From positions 124,001-188,000 of the forward strand of contig NZ_FNDB01000005.1 in NCBI RefSeq assembly GCF_900099915.1: a DNA stretch of 64,000 nucleotides. Direction: 5' to 3'. A model generated the notes under the pieces. That model worked only from the letters and a program-made list of their open reading frames with translations, made no database searches and was not told where the DNA came from. Shown piece after piece: positions 54,423 to 63,811 of this stretch. The first letter of the stretch is position 1, and the number at the start of each line of letters is the position of its first letter. Source of the stretch: Flavobacterium omnivorum. Lineage in GTDB: Bacteria > Bacteroidota > Bacteroidia > Flavobacteriales > Flavobacteriaceae. The translations under genes were made by a program, and so were the position numbers.

Positions 54423-56018
54423 TTAGTTGTGAAAATAAACATTATCAATATAAACAGTGTTATTTCCAGATGGTGCTCCTACAAAGATCAACTGTGCAAT
54501 GTGAGCACGTGTGGTCAACCCTGTAAAAGTGCTTAAAGGAATATCTAAACTTACCCACGATCCTTTTGCAGGAGCGGTAATCGTTACCTCGTGCTCTTTG
54601 TCATCACCACCACCAAAAGCACCATTCGCACCAAAATCAACTAATTTTATTTTGAATACTGTGAAATCGGAAGACCAAACATCCGTATGAAAATGGGTCA
54701 TAGCTGTTGCATTTATAGGAGTAGTTGTTGCTTCTATACCAACAAAATCAAGTGCACTGTATTTTTTAGTAGCATTTCCATTGATGCTTAAATCCGTAAG
54801 TGTGGCACTAGACCAGGAAGTTCTCCACGTATCAACCGCTACATTTGTATAGGCATCACTGAACATAGAAATCACTTTCGAGGCAGCTACAGTTGGTGTT
54901 GGCGCTGCAGTAATTGAACCTGCTTGATTGTAAAAGAATACATTATCTACATAAACCGTAGTATTTCCAGAGGGAGCACCAACTAAAATTAATTGTGCAA
55001 TATGACTGCGAGTTGTCAATCCGGTAAAGGTACTTAAAGGAAGATCTAAACTCACCCATTTCTCCTTCTCAGGGTTTGAAATTGTGATTTCGTGTTCTTT
55101 ATCATCACCTCCACCAAAAGCGCCATTAGCTCCAAAATCGACTAACTTAACTTTAAATTCTGTTAAATCCGAGGACCAAATATCTAGGTGAAAAAACGTC
55201 ATAGCTGATGCATTTATAGGAGTTGTAGTCGCTTCAATACCTACAAAATTCAAGGCACTATATTTCTTAGTTTTATTGCCACTGATATCTATATCTTCAA
55301 GGTTGGCCTGTGACCAAGAAGTTCTCCAAGTATCAATTGCAACATTTGTATAACTATCGCTGAACATGGAAATTACATTTGCCGCAGGAATTGTAGGGAT
55401 AGGTGCTGCAAATAAATTAGTTACGGTAATTGCCTGTGTTTTTTCTGTTGTTGCAAGACCGCCACTTAAGGCAACCACTCGTACTTGATATGTTCCAGGA
55501 TTTAAGTAGGTATGCGTAATCACTTCATCTTCCATAAAATTAACCGGAACTTCATTTGCAACATCACCAAAATAAACCTGAAAGAAAGTCTCTAATTCTG
55601 CTTTCGCGGTGACATTAATCGAAAGGTTACTGCCTATAGTTATGTTAGGTTCAAAATTTGTTGGAGCTTGAAAAGATACGGTAACCTCTTGAATCGCTTC
55701 TGTTTTTTTACCATTGATCGTTACACCTACAATTTTTGCCTGATACTTACCTTCTCTATATTTATGAGTAACAGTCCCACCCGGATTTACATAAACAGGC
55801 GCTGTAGTTGCATCCCCAAAATAAATTTCAAATTGGGTAACTCCTTCCCCTTTTGGCAAAAAAGTGACATTCCCTGAATTGTCTTGAGTTATGGTTGTCA
55901 AAGCAGCTATGTTTAAAGGAGCCTTTACGCCATCCAAATCCACATCATTGTTTTCGTCTGAACACCCCAAAAAGAATGTTAGAACAAAAATACTTAGTAT
56001 TAATTTTAACTTTTTCAT
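54423..56018 (-). CDS. Surface glycan-binding lipoprotein with two PKD-like domains and a duplicated C-terminal domain
   Basis: A 531-residue lipoprotein (lipobox FLGC, followed by SDENND, a surface-export signal). Domains in order: two PKD-like modules (about residues 30-115 and 120-198), then two copies of a 150-residue beta-rich domain (about 215-364 and 382-531). The copies are about 80 percent identical by hand alignment. They share DTWRTSW, KLVDFGANGAFGGGDDKEHE and PLSTFTGLTTR. The gene lies directly after susD, the usual place of a surface glycan-binding protein (SusE/F-like). No catalytic motif is apparent. It probably captures beta-glucan; the second domain copy may raise avidity. 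Confidence 0.85.
   Translation of the reverse strand: MKKLKLILSIFVLTFFLGCSDENNDVDLDGVKAPLNIAALTTITQDNSGNVTFLPKGEGVTQFEIYFGDATTAPVYVNPGGTVTHKYREGKYQAKIVGVTINGKKTEAIQEVTVSFQAPTNFEPNITIGSNLSINVTAKAELETFFQVYFGDVANEVPVNFMEDEVITHTYLNPGTYQVRVVALSGGLATTEKTQAITVTNLFAAPIPTIPAANVISMFSDSYTNVAIDTWRTSWSQANLEDIDISGNKTKKYSALNFVGIEATTTPINASAMTFFHLDIWSSDLTEFKVKLVDFGANGAFGGGDDKEHEITISNPEKEKWVSLDLPLSTFTGLTTRSHIAQLILVGAPSGNTTVYVDNVFFYNQAGSITAAPTPTVAASKVISMFSDAYTNVAVDTWRTSWSSATLTDLSINGNATKKYSALDFVGIEATTTPINATAMTHFHTDVWSSDFTVFKIKLVDFGANGAFGGGDDKEHEVTITAPAKGSWVSLDIPLSTFTGLTTRAHIAQLIFVGAPSGNNTVYIDNVYFHN
54426..54875 (-). repeat. Duplicated 150-residue domain, second (C-terminal) copy
   Basis: In-frame tandem duplication with 54927-55376 (period 501 nt, equal copy lengths). 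This copy begins VISMFSDAYTNVAVDTW. Confidence 0.9.
54927..55376 (-). repeat. Duplicated 150-residue domain, first copy
   Basis: Partner of 54426-54875, separated from it by a 17-residue linker (about QAGSITAAPTPTVAAS). This copy begins VISMFSDSYTNVAIDTW. Confidence 0.9.
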
Positions 56019-56036
56019 ATATAAATAATATTAGTT

Positions 56037-57515
56037 TTAATATCCAGGATTTTGTGCCCAATTTCCATTAGCAAATTGAATCTCTTCTAATGGAATTGGA
56101 AATAATTCATTCTTATTGGCTTTAAATCCAGTAATTTCCTGAGCTGCTTTTCCTGTGCGCACTAAATCGAAGAAACGGTGGCCTTCACCAACTAATTCTA
56201 CTCTTCTTTCTGCTAAAATAAAATCAGTTAAAGCAGCACCAGAAACTGAAATATCATGATTCAAATCTCCAAAAGCACGTCTACGGACTTGATTTAAGTA
56301 GCCTCTTGCTTTTGCATCATCAATTCCACCGCGATTGTAGGCTTCCGCAGCCATCAAGAGAACATCTGCGTATCGAATCGCTCTGTAATTATTTGGATTG
56401 GTTAGATTTAAATCCCCTTGGGCTTCGGAACGCCTTTTTCTTGGAATGTATTTTCTATTAAAAAAACCAGTATGTTCATATCCCTTTCCAAAAGTAGCGC
56501 CTGTTGAAGTAGCCCACGCTTCTATATCTAAAATTGCTACCGCTTTTCTTCTGTCTCCAGCTTCAAATGCGTTTACGACTTTCTGAGTTGGTACATTAAA
56601 ACTAAAACCAGAGGTAAATAAATCACCTGAATAATTTCTTGGTCCACTAAAACCTACGGCTACATTTCCTTCACTGCATTGGAAACATCCAAAACCAGCA
56701 CCTTCCACATCAGTATACTGCACTTCAAAAACCGATTCTAAACCATTCTCTCCTGCATTTTCAAAAATAGTATTGTAATCTGAAACCAGTGAATAGGGAG
56801 ATGCTGTAATCAAACTTTCAAGAGTGGTTGCTGCTTGTGGATATTTATTTTGATATAAATAGGCTTTCCCTAGTAATGCTAAAGCAGCGCCTTTAGTTGC
56901 TCTTCCTTTTTGTGCTGCTGTTGCAGATAAGTTTTGAGAAGCAAAAATTAAATCGGCTTCAATTGAAGCATAAACTTCTGAAGTAGAAGAGCGAGGAATT
57001 ACTTTTTCGTCACCAGGATTGAAGCGCGCATCCCCTTTCATGGGAATTCCACCAAACCATTTTACTAATTCAAAATGATAATACGCTCTTAGAAAACGTG
57101 TTTCTGCAAGTACTTGATTTTTGCCTTCAAAATCAGTTTTATCTTTAAATTCCATAATGTAATTCGTTCTCTGAACTCCCGCAAACATCCAATCCCATAA
57201 ATTTTTAAGATTACTGTTCACAGGAGTATGAATCATTTTGTCAATTTGCTGAAAACCGGGCGTATCGGATTGACTTTCGCCACCAGCCAACGTATTATCT
57301 GAAGCAATTTCGCCTAATAAAGCATTAAGATAAGTAGATTGCAACAAATCATAAGAAGCAATTAAAGCATTGTCATAATCGGATTTCGAGTTAAAATAAT
57401 TTTCCGAATCAATCGAATATTCAACAGGTCTGTCAACAAAATCATCACTACAAGAAATGGTTACAGTGGAGAGTACAATTGTTGTTATGAGGGTAATAAA
57501 TAGATACTTTTTCAT
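56037..57515 (-). CDS. susD: SusD/RagB-family outer-membrane lipoprotein
   Basis: A 492-residue SusD-type glycan-binding lid for the SusC transporter. The lipoprotein signal (TVTISC) is followed by SDDFVDRP, an acidic surface-export signal. TPR-like helices frame the fold (residues of about 40-250), and the typical ending appears: AERRVELVGEGHRFFDLVRTG, KNELFPIPLEEIQ and NPGY. It follows susC after 11 nt. The binding specificity (beta-1,3-glucan) is inferred from the GH16/GH3 neighbours. Confidence 0.95.
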   Translation of the reverse strand: MKKYLFITLITTIVLSTVTISCSDDFVDRPVEYSIDSENYFNSKSDYDNALIASYDLLQSTYLNALLGEIASDNTLAGGESQSDTPGFQQIDKMIHTPVNSNLKNLWDWMFAGVQRTNYIMEFKDKTDFEGKNQVLAETRFLRAYYHFELVKWFGGIPMKGDARFNPGDEKVIPRSSTSEVYASIEADLIFASQNLSATAAQKGRATKGAALALLGKAYLYQNKYPQAATTLESLITASPYSLVSDYNTIFENAGENGLESVFEVQYTDVEGAGFGCFQCSEGNVAVGFSGPRNYSGDLFTSGFSFNVPTQKVVNAFEAGDRRKAVAILDIEAWATSTGATFGKGYEHTGFFNRKYIPRKRRSEAQGDLNLTNPNNYRAIRYADVLLMAAEAYNRGGIDDAKARGYLNQVRRRAFGDLNHDISVSGAALTDFILAERRVELVGEGHRFFDLVRTGKAAQEITGFKANKNELFPIPLEEIQFANGNWAQNPGY

Positions 57516-57526
57516 TTTTATTCGAA

Positions 57527-60500
57527 TTAAAAATTAATATTTAAACCTAACAAATAGGTTCTTGGAATTGGATAAAAACCATAGTCAATTCCACCGCCAA
57601 TTGGAGATCCATTGGATGCGCCCGGATCAAAACCTTTGTATTTTGTAAACGTGTACAAATTGTTTACCCCCGCATACAACCTAACTTTAGTGATTCCCGC
57701 TTTTTCAGAAAATTTAGGGTCTAATGAATAGCCTAATTGCATGTTTTGAATTCTTAGATAAGAGGCATCTTCAACAAAATAACTAGAGAAAGTTGAATTT
57801 CCAGTTGCTCCAGTAGTGACTCTTGGAGTAGAATTAGTACTTCCTTCCCCTGTCCAGCGATCCAGAACATAATTAAGGCGATTCACGTCTGTAAGATTTC
57901 TTTCGTAATTTCTGACCATATCATTCCCTACAGAGGCAAAAGTATAGACTGCAAAATCAAAGTTCTTGTAATTCATTTGCAAATTGAACCCCATTGTCGC
58001 TGCCGGAATTGGATCGCCAATGCTTGTTCTATCTTTAGAATCAAGAATTCCATCTCCGTTGACATCTACAAAACGAAGATCACCAGGACTCGCCTCTGCA
58101 CCTAGGGCTAATTGAGATGGATGCGCAGCAACTTCCGCTTGATTTTGAAAAATCCCATCCGTTTGATATCCGAAAAAATAACCTATCGGCTTGCCCACTT
58201 CCATTCTTGAAGGAGGAAGTTGACCTACGCCAAATGCACCACCTTCAATATATCCTATTCCATTATTTACTTCTAACACTTCATTTTTAAGGAAAGTAAC
58301 ATTGTATCCAACACTCATCGAAAAATTATCAGAGAATTTATTTTTGTAATCGATGGAGAACTCCAAACCTGAATTTCGTACCGTTCCCGCATTGATTGTT
58401 GGTGAAGCTGCCCCTGGAGCTGCAGTTCCGTTGATTCCAGAAACAGGAATAAAAGGGATTAATAAATCAGCTCTGGTATCAATAAAATAATCTGCAACTA
58501 TAGACACTTTATTTTGTAGTAGTTTAAAATCTAAACCAACATCAAACTTTCTAGCCTCTTCCCATTTCAAATTTGGATTTGGAGTTTGGCCCGTTGCTAA
58601 ACCATTCACTAAAACATCATCAAAAACATAAGTTGCCTCTCCGCTCAATTGAGAAATATACCCATTATTTGGAATTTGGTCATTTCCTAAAGTACCATAA
58701 CTCCCTCTCAACTTCATGAAGTTTATTATTTTGTCTTCTCCAAAAAATCCTTCATCTGAAATTACCCAACCTGCCGTGAACGATGGAAAATAACCCACTT
58801 TGTTTCCAGGACCAAATTTAGTCGAAGCATCACGACGAATCATTGCTGAAAAAAGGTATTTTCCTTTATAATCGTATTGCCCTCTTGCAAAATAAGAAAG
58901 TCTTCTTTCGTCATAATTGTAAGAACTGTTTGGAACTGTTTCAGAAATACCCCTTGTCAACGCTATATCTGCAAATTCCCATGAATTGTAAGGAACATCA
59001 AATCCAGTTGCAAACAATCCGTTTCCAAACTGCTTAAAAATAGTATTTCCTATTGTGGCTGTTATGTTGTGATCCTCAGCAACTTTCTTAGTATACGTTC
59101 CGAATAAATCAAAAGAATAATCATTATCATTAATAGCACTTTGAGAAACCGAACTTCTCAAAACATCAAATACTTTATCCGAAGGATTTATCCAATACAA
59201 AATTTGTTTGGCAAACGATTTAGATTCACTATTTGAAGTATTAAAACCAATAGAACTCGAAATCGTAAAATCTTTGAAAACTTTATAATCCAATCCAAAA
59301 TTACCATTTACTTTTTTAAAGTTGTAATCATTATAAGTATTGGCCATTTGGGCTAATGGATTTATAATTTCTATTCCCAACCCCGTATTTGTCGGCACTT
59401 TTGTAAAATCTCCATTGGCATCATAAGGTGATAATGTAGAGGGCGTATTTAAAGCATTAAATAAAACAGAACCTAAACCACTTTCATTTAATGATTTTCT
59501 ATTAAAATAAGTATAGATTACATTTGTTTTTATTTTCATTTTGTCAGTAACATCAGCACCTAATGAAACTCTTGCTGTATTCCTTAAAAAACCAGATTTT
59601 GCTCCTCCAATAATCCCTTCTTGATCCAGATGAGAACCACTTACGGCGTAAGTAATTTTATCAGAACCCCCAGAAAAGGAAATGTCATGGTTGATGATAG
59701 GGACACTCGTACTAAAAACCTCATTTTGCCAGTTTGTCCCTTTCCCTAAACCAGAAACATTAGGAAAAGGAACCGGGTTGCCTCCATTAGCATAGCTTTC
59801 GTTTAATAACAATGCGTATTCGGTAGCATTCAATGTCGGTAATGTTCTTGACGTTTCCTGAAAACCGGTATAGGTATTATAGCTAATTTTTGCTTTTGAA
59901 TTTTTTTTACCCGACTTTGTGGTAATAAGGATGATTCCATTAGCACCTATAGTACCGTAAATAGCTGCTTGAGCATCTTTTAAAACCGTGATAGATTCTA
60001 CATCATTTGGATTTAACAATCCCAACTCTCCTACATATCCATCAATTATAGTGGTGGGCCTATTCTCCCCATTGGTGGCAATACCTCTAATACGAATATC
60101 CAAAGCGGCTCCAGGAGCACCTGAGGTAGTGGTCACATTCACCCCAGAAACTGTTCCTTGTAAAGCTTGTTCAATTTTTACGGGTTTTAAAGCCTCTAAA
60201 GTTTTACTGTCCACAACAGAAACTGCACCTGTTACTTCTCTTCTCTTCTGAGTTCCGTATCCAATCACCACTACTTCATCTAATACTTTCGAATCTTCTT
60301 CCAACGAAATAGAAAGCGCACTATTGCTGGCTACTACTTTAAATTCCCTATTTTTAAATCCTATATAAGTAAAGACAAGTGTAGCGTCAGTAGCAACTCC
60401 TTTTATAGAAAAACGACCATCCATATCTGTCGATGTCCCCATTGTTGAATTTTTAACTTGAACATTTACTCCCGGTATAGGTAAACCAGAACCTGCTTCT

Positions 60501-60586
60501 TTAACAACTCCTCCAATATCATATCCTTGGGCAAAACCAAAAGAGGATAGAAATAGAAAAAGGATTAGTAGATAGTTTGACTTCAT
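57527..60586 (-). CDS. susC: SusC/RagA-family TonB-dependent transporter
   Basis: A 1019-residue outer-membrane importer for oligosaccharides. Order: signal peptide (cleavage near GFAQG), carboxypeptidase-regulatory-like domain (VVKEAGSGLPIPGVNV), TonB-box region (LDEVVVIGYGTQKRREVTGA, the SusC signature), plug (to ILITTKSGKK, about residue 230) and a 22-strand barrel. It is the first gene of the operon susC - susD - binding protein - GH16 - GH3 - GH16. The inverted repeat at 60693-60712 lies about 110 nt upstream of its start. The substrate is inferred to be laminari-oligosaccharides. Confidence 0.95.
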   Translation of the reverse strand: MKSNYLLILFLFLSSFGFAQGYDIGGVVKEAGSGLPIPGVNVQVKNSTMGTSTDMDGRFSIKGVATDATLVFTYIGFKNREFKVVASNSALSISLEEDSKVLDEVVVIGYGTQKRREVTGAVSVVDSKTLEALKPVKIEQALQGTVSGVNVTTTSGAPGAALDIRIRGIATNGENRPTTIIDGYVGELGLLNPNDVESITVLKDAQAAIYGTIGANGIILITTKSGKKNSKAKISYNTYTGFQETSRTLPTLNATEYALLLNESYANGGNPVPFPNVSGLGKGTNWQNEVFSTSVPIINHDISFSGGSDKITYAVSGSHLDQEGIIGGAKSGFLRNTARVSLGADVTDKMKIKTNVIYTYFNRKSLNESGLGSVLFNALNTPSTLSPYDANGDFTKVPTNTGLGIEIINPLAQMANTYNDYNFKKVNGNFGLDYKVFKDFTISSSIGFNTSNSESKSFAKQILYWINPSDKVFDVLRSSVSQSAINDNDYSFDLFGTYTKKVAEDHNITATIGNTIFKQFGNGLFATGFDVPYNSWEFADIALTRGISETVPNSSYNYDERRLSYFARGQYDYKGKYLFSAMIRRDASTKFGPGNKVGYFPSFTAGWVISDEGFFGEDKIINFMKLRGSYGTLGNDQIPNNGYISQLSGEATYVFDDVLVNGLATGQTPNPNLKWEEARKFDVGLDFKLLQNKVSIVADYFIDTRADLLIPFIPVSGINGTAAPGAASPTINAGTVRNSGLEFSIDYKNKFSDNFSMSVGYNVTFLKNEVLEVNNGIGYIEGGAFGVGQLPPSRMEVGKPIGYFFGYQTDGIFQNQAEVAAHPSQLALGAEASPGDLRFVDVNGDGILDSKDRTSIGDPIPAATMGFNLQMNYKNFDFAVYTFASVGNDMVRNYERNLTDVNRLNYVLDRWTGEGSTNSTPRVTTGATGNSTFSSYFVEDASYLRIQNMQLGYSLDPKFSEKAGITKVRLYAGVNNLYTFTKYKGFDPGASNGSPIGGGIDYGFYPIPRTYLLGLNINF

Positions 60587-60692
60587 AATTTATGTTTTTT
60601 GTGAATGATAAAATTAATCGGAACCATTAATAATAAATCAAAAAGAACCTCAACAAAAAACATACAATGCAAAAATTTTGGTATTTAATTTA

Positions 60693-60712
60693 CAATACTG
60701 AAAAAAGTATTG
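60693..60712. promoter_or_regulatory. Inverted repeat upstream of susC, possible operator
   Basis: A 6-bp inverted repeat (caatac / gtattg) with an 8-nt spacer, in the 236-nt region between susC and the regulator gene, 107 nt upstream of the susC start. It could be a regulator site or a small hairpin; it is short enough to occur by chance. Confidence 0.3.
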
Positions 60713-60761
60713 AATATTAAGAAGAAATTATGATAGTTGCTTTTCATATAAAATAAAAAAA

Positions 60762-60787
60762 CCACAACAATAACGGTATTGTTGTGG
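60762..60787 (-). terminator. Terminator of the sensor-regulator gene
   Basis: An 11-bp perfect stem (ccacaacaata / tattgttgtgg) with a 4-nt loop and T run on the minus strand, about 35 nt after the regulator stop. It separates the regulator transcript from the susC operon. Confidence 0.85.
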
Positions 60788-60822
60788 CAATGTATAGTTG
60801 TATTTTTGAGAATTGAAGAAAA

Positions 60823-63624
60823 CTATACAGATAAAATGTACTCAACAAGACCCTGTTCATGCGATAATTCCATTTTTTTACGCAAACGATATCTTTTTAT
60901 TTCAACACTTCGAACCGAAATGTTTAACAAAGGAGCCACTTCTTTAGATGAAAGATTTAGTCTTAAGTAGGCACACAATCGCAAATCGTTTGGAGTTAAG
61001 GATGGATGAGCTAGCTTCACTTTTTTCAAAAAATCTTTATCCGCATTATCAAAAGCTTCCTTAAAAACACTCCAGCTATCCCCTTCTGAAATATTCTTAT
61101 TTATGGTAGAAATAACCGATTTGATACTTCGATTTCCATCCTCCGTCGTTTTCTTTAAATCGTCTTTGATAAAAGCTAGCAATTCATTTTTACTATTTAA
61201 ACTCATCGTAGAAACGGCCAACTCTCTATTTTTAGTATCTACATCTAAGGAAAGCTGCTCATTTCTAACTCGCATTACTTCTTGCTCGTTTTCAAGCTCC
61301 TTAATTTCTAATAAAAGATTGTTCTCTTCGATCAGTTTTTCTTTTTGTTTTTGATAGTAGTTTTTATAAGTTTTGTGAATAAGTCGAGCCATTATTAAAA
61401 AGAAAATAAAATAGACAAAGAGTGCAAGATTGGTCAAATACCATGGCTTTTCAACTCGAAACGAATAAACAACAGCATCATTCAAAGCACCATTAGCAAA
61501 TTTAGCTCGCACTTTGAACGTGTAGTCACCTGAAGGCAAATTTTTAAAATTTACCGACGTTTTTGCATTCCAAGCACTCCAATCTTCTTGAAACCCTTCT
61601 AATAAATACTGAAATTCAGCATTTATATATTTATTATATTCTGGAACGGTGTAATTAATAGTGATGTTATTTTCATCGTAGTGAAAACGACCTTCATTTA
61701 AAATAGTTTGATTTTTAAAAATTTCATTTTGCCTATTTGTCAAAACATCAGTGATTAAAACTGTATAGTTTTTAAAACTCAAATCGTTAAGATTTAGAAT
61801 ATAATACCCATCAGTAGTGCCAATCAAATAGTTAGAATTTGAAATTTGAGTAATATTTTCATATCCTAACATAGAATTAGTCAATGAAGCGGGAATTGGA
61901 ATTATATTTTGTTTTAGTTGGTTACTTAACTTACTCAATGAAAAATAATGAATGTAATTTTTCGAGAAAAGCCATATTTTGTTAGAATTATCAACAATTA
62001 ATTTTCCCGATGTGTACTCCTCTTTTTCAAAAATAGAGCTCAATAACTTGTCTTTATTGAATTGTTTTGTCTTGTCATTCAATTTGAAGATCCCATCCTT
62101 ATTTGCATAATAAATGACATTATTGAACTTAGTAAGGCTTGCATTCTTCCCTTTCGTAGGTGTTTTATAAGTTGTAAATCGATTCGTTTTCAGTAGTTTA
62201 GGATCCAACTGCAACCTAAAAACTCCTTTGTATTCATGACTAACAAAAACTTCCAAAGTCTTTGTGATTTCAAAATATTTAGAGGAATAATCAAATCCAG
62301 CTACTTTATTTCTAAAACTCCACTGATTATTGATTTTAGTAAGGACTGACATTCCGTAATAATTTCCTTGAAGTAAAAGCCCTTTGTGATTGGGGATGCT
62401 TTCAAATTTCCACGTTCCTGATGCAGAAAATATATTCTTCGCAATCGCATTATCGATGATAAAGGTTCCAGAATCATGACCACAAAAAAGTGTACCTTCG
62501 TATTCAAACAAGGACCAAACCTGCCCTTTGGTACCATTTACAAACTTGAATTCATCATTAGTCTGATAGTTTTTATAAAATAAACCTTGATTAGTTCCTA
62601 CATACAGTTTGCCATTGTACAATTTGGACGTATATACGGTTCCTAAAATTCCGGTATCATCTACAAAACTTTGTATTGGAGATTGCAGATTAATACAATT
62701 GATTCCGTTGTCTAAACCTGCCCAAAGATTTTTATCGGCATCTTCATATAAAGAAAGTACCGTATTATTACTCAAACCTTTATTTTGAGTGATGTGGTAT
62801 TTGATTTTTCCATCATTTTTTACGATAAAAACCCCATTTGAAACCGTTCCCAAAGCATAGCTTCCATCTGACAGTAACTCACTACTGTACACGCTGCTTT
62901 CCTCCAACTCTGAGTCAACTTCTGTAGCAAATTTAGTCAAAACAGTGCCTATAAGTTTGTAAAATCCATTGCGCTGGGTTTGGATTAAAAGGCCCTCATC
63001 GATAGCGAAAATATTTACGATTTTATTCGTTTGTAAAATTGGATTGTCAGAAACCAATCGTCCTTTTCCACTTTCAATTTCAAAAAGTCCTTCATTGATC
63101 GTTTGAAAAAAGAGCGCATTTTTTGTTCGAAACGATTTGGTTATGTTATTTTTAGGTGCAATGATTTCAAAGCCTCCTGTTTTAGAATCATAAATATAAA
63201 TGCGATTCAAGGATTGAAAAATCACCCATTGATCATAATTTAAGATATTCCAAAATTGTTCATCATCAAGAATTTTACTTTTTATTGTTTTGCTCAGTGA
63301 AACGTATTTGAGCCTCCCATTTGCCTGCCTCGTCCAGAAACCAAATTCCATATAACAACCTGTAAAAACCTTGTTTCCAATCACTTTTACCGAACGAATA
63401 ATAGTTTCGTTTGGCGATGGATATAACTCCCATGCAGCACCATTAAACTCTAACAGTCCCTCATTATTAGCAAAGAAAATATAATGGTTTTGATCTTGAG
63501 AAATCATCCAATTTTGGTTTCCTGCTCCATAGACAGAAGAGGCATATTTGACAATTGGTGGCAATTCTTGAGAAAAAACAGTAAACGATATTAAAAAAAG
63601 AAAAATGTATAGTTTTGTTTTCAA
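60823..63624 (-). CDS. Membrane sensor-regulator with propeller, triple-Tyr domain and LuxR-type HTH
   Basis: A 933-residue membrane-spanning one-component regulator. Signal peptide (cleavage near FTVFSQ), then a periplasmic two-bladed-propeller sensor (about residues 40-600; repeats such as YEDADKNLWAGLDNGI and WKFESIPNHKGLL), a Y_Y_Y domain (about 650-720), one membrane helix (about 725-747), a coiled coil (about 750-830) and a C-terminal LuxR-type HTH (about 875-920, NLSSKEVAPLLNISVRSVEI). There is no histidine kinase domain, unlike hybrid two-component PUL regulators. It probably senses an oligosaccharide and directly controls the downstream susC operon. Confidence 0.9.
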   Translation of the reverse strand: MKTKLYIFLFLISFTVFSQELPPIVKYASSVYGAGNQNWMISQDQNHYIFFANNEGLLEFNGAAWELYPSPNETIIRSVKVIGNKVFTGCYMEFGFWTRQANGRLKYVSLSKTIKSKILDDEQFWNILNYDQWVIFQSLNRIYIYDSKTGGFEIIAPKNNITKSFRTKNALFFQTINEGLFEIESGKGRLVSDNPILQTNKIVNIFAIDEGLLIQTQRNGFYKLIGTVLTKFATEVDSELEESSVYSSELLSDGSYALGTVSNGVFIVKNDGKIKYHITQNKGLSNNTVLSLYEDADKNLWAGLDNGINCINLQSPIQSFVDDTGILGTVYTSKLYNGKLYVGTNQGLFYKNYQTNDEFKFVNGTKGQVWSLFEYEGTLFCGHDSGTFIIDNAIAKNIFSASGTWKFESIPNHKGLLLQGNYYGMSVLTKINNQWSFRNKVAGFDYSSKYFEITKTLEVFVSHEYKGVFRLQLDPKLLKTNRFTTYKTPTKGKNASLTKFNNVIYYANKDGIFKLNDKTKQFNKDKLLSSIFEKEEYTSGKLIVDNSNKIWLFSKNYIHYFSLSKLSNQLKQNIIPIPASLTNSMLGYENITQISNSNYLIGTTDGYYILNLNDLSFKNYTVLITDVLTNRQNEIFKNQTILNEGRFHYDENNITINYTVPEYNKYINAEFQYLLEGFQEDWSAWNAKTSVNFKNLPSGDYTFKVRAKFANGALNDAVVYSFRVEKPWYLTNLALFVYFIFFLIMARLIHKTYKNYYQKQKEKLIEENNLLLEIKELENEQEVMRVRNEQLSLDVDTKNRELAVSTMSLNSKNELLAFIKDDLKKTTEDGNRSIKSVISTINKNISEGDSWSVFKEAFDNADKDFLKKVKLAHPSLTPNDLRLCAYLRLNLSSKEVAPLLNISVRSVEIKRYRLRKKMELSHEQGLVEYILSV

Positions 63625-63647
63625 TGGTGTAGCGATATTAATTATTC

Positions 63648-63655
63648 CAAAAATA
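63648..63655 (-). promoter_or_regulatory. Candidate -7 promoter element (TATTTTTG) of the sensor-regulator gene
   Basis: It matches TAnnTTTG on the minus strand, 23 nt upstream of the regulator ATG. No -33 TTG is seen. Confidence 0.38.
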
Positions 63656-63786
63656 ATATTAAAAATAGTATTTATTTATTGGATAGAAAACATAAAAACT
63701 ATACAACAAGGAAAAAGTTTATTTCTACCGCTCTTTTAATCAATATTTGTGAGTTGTTCAATTCTTTTAGTCCGTTCAAAATTGAT

Positions 63787-63794
63787 TACTTTTG
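63787..63794 (+). promoter_or_regulatory. Candidate -7 promoter element (TACTTTTG) of uvrA
   Basis: It matches TAnnTTTG, 17 nt upstream of the uvrA ATG at 63812. No -33 TTG at standard distance. Confidence 0.38.
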
Positions 63795-63811
63795 TAAAAA
63801 TTATCATTTTT

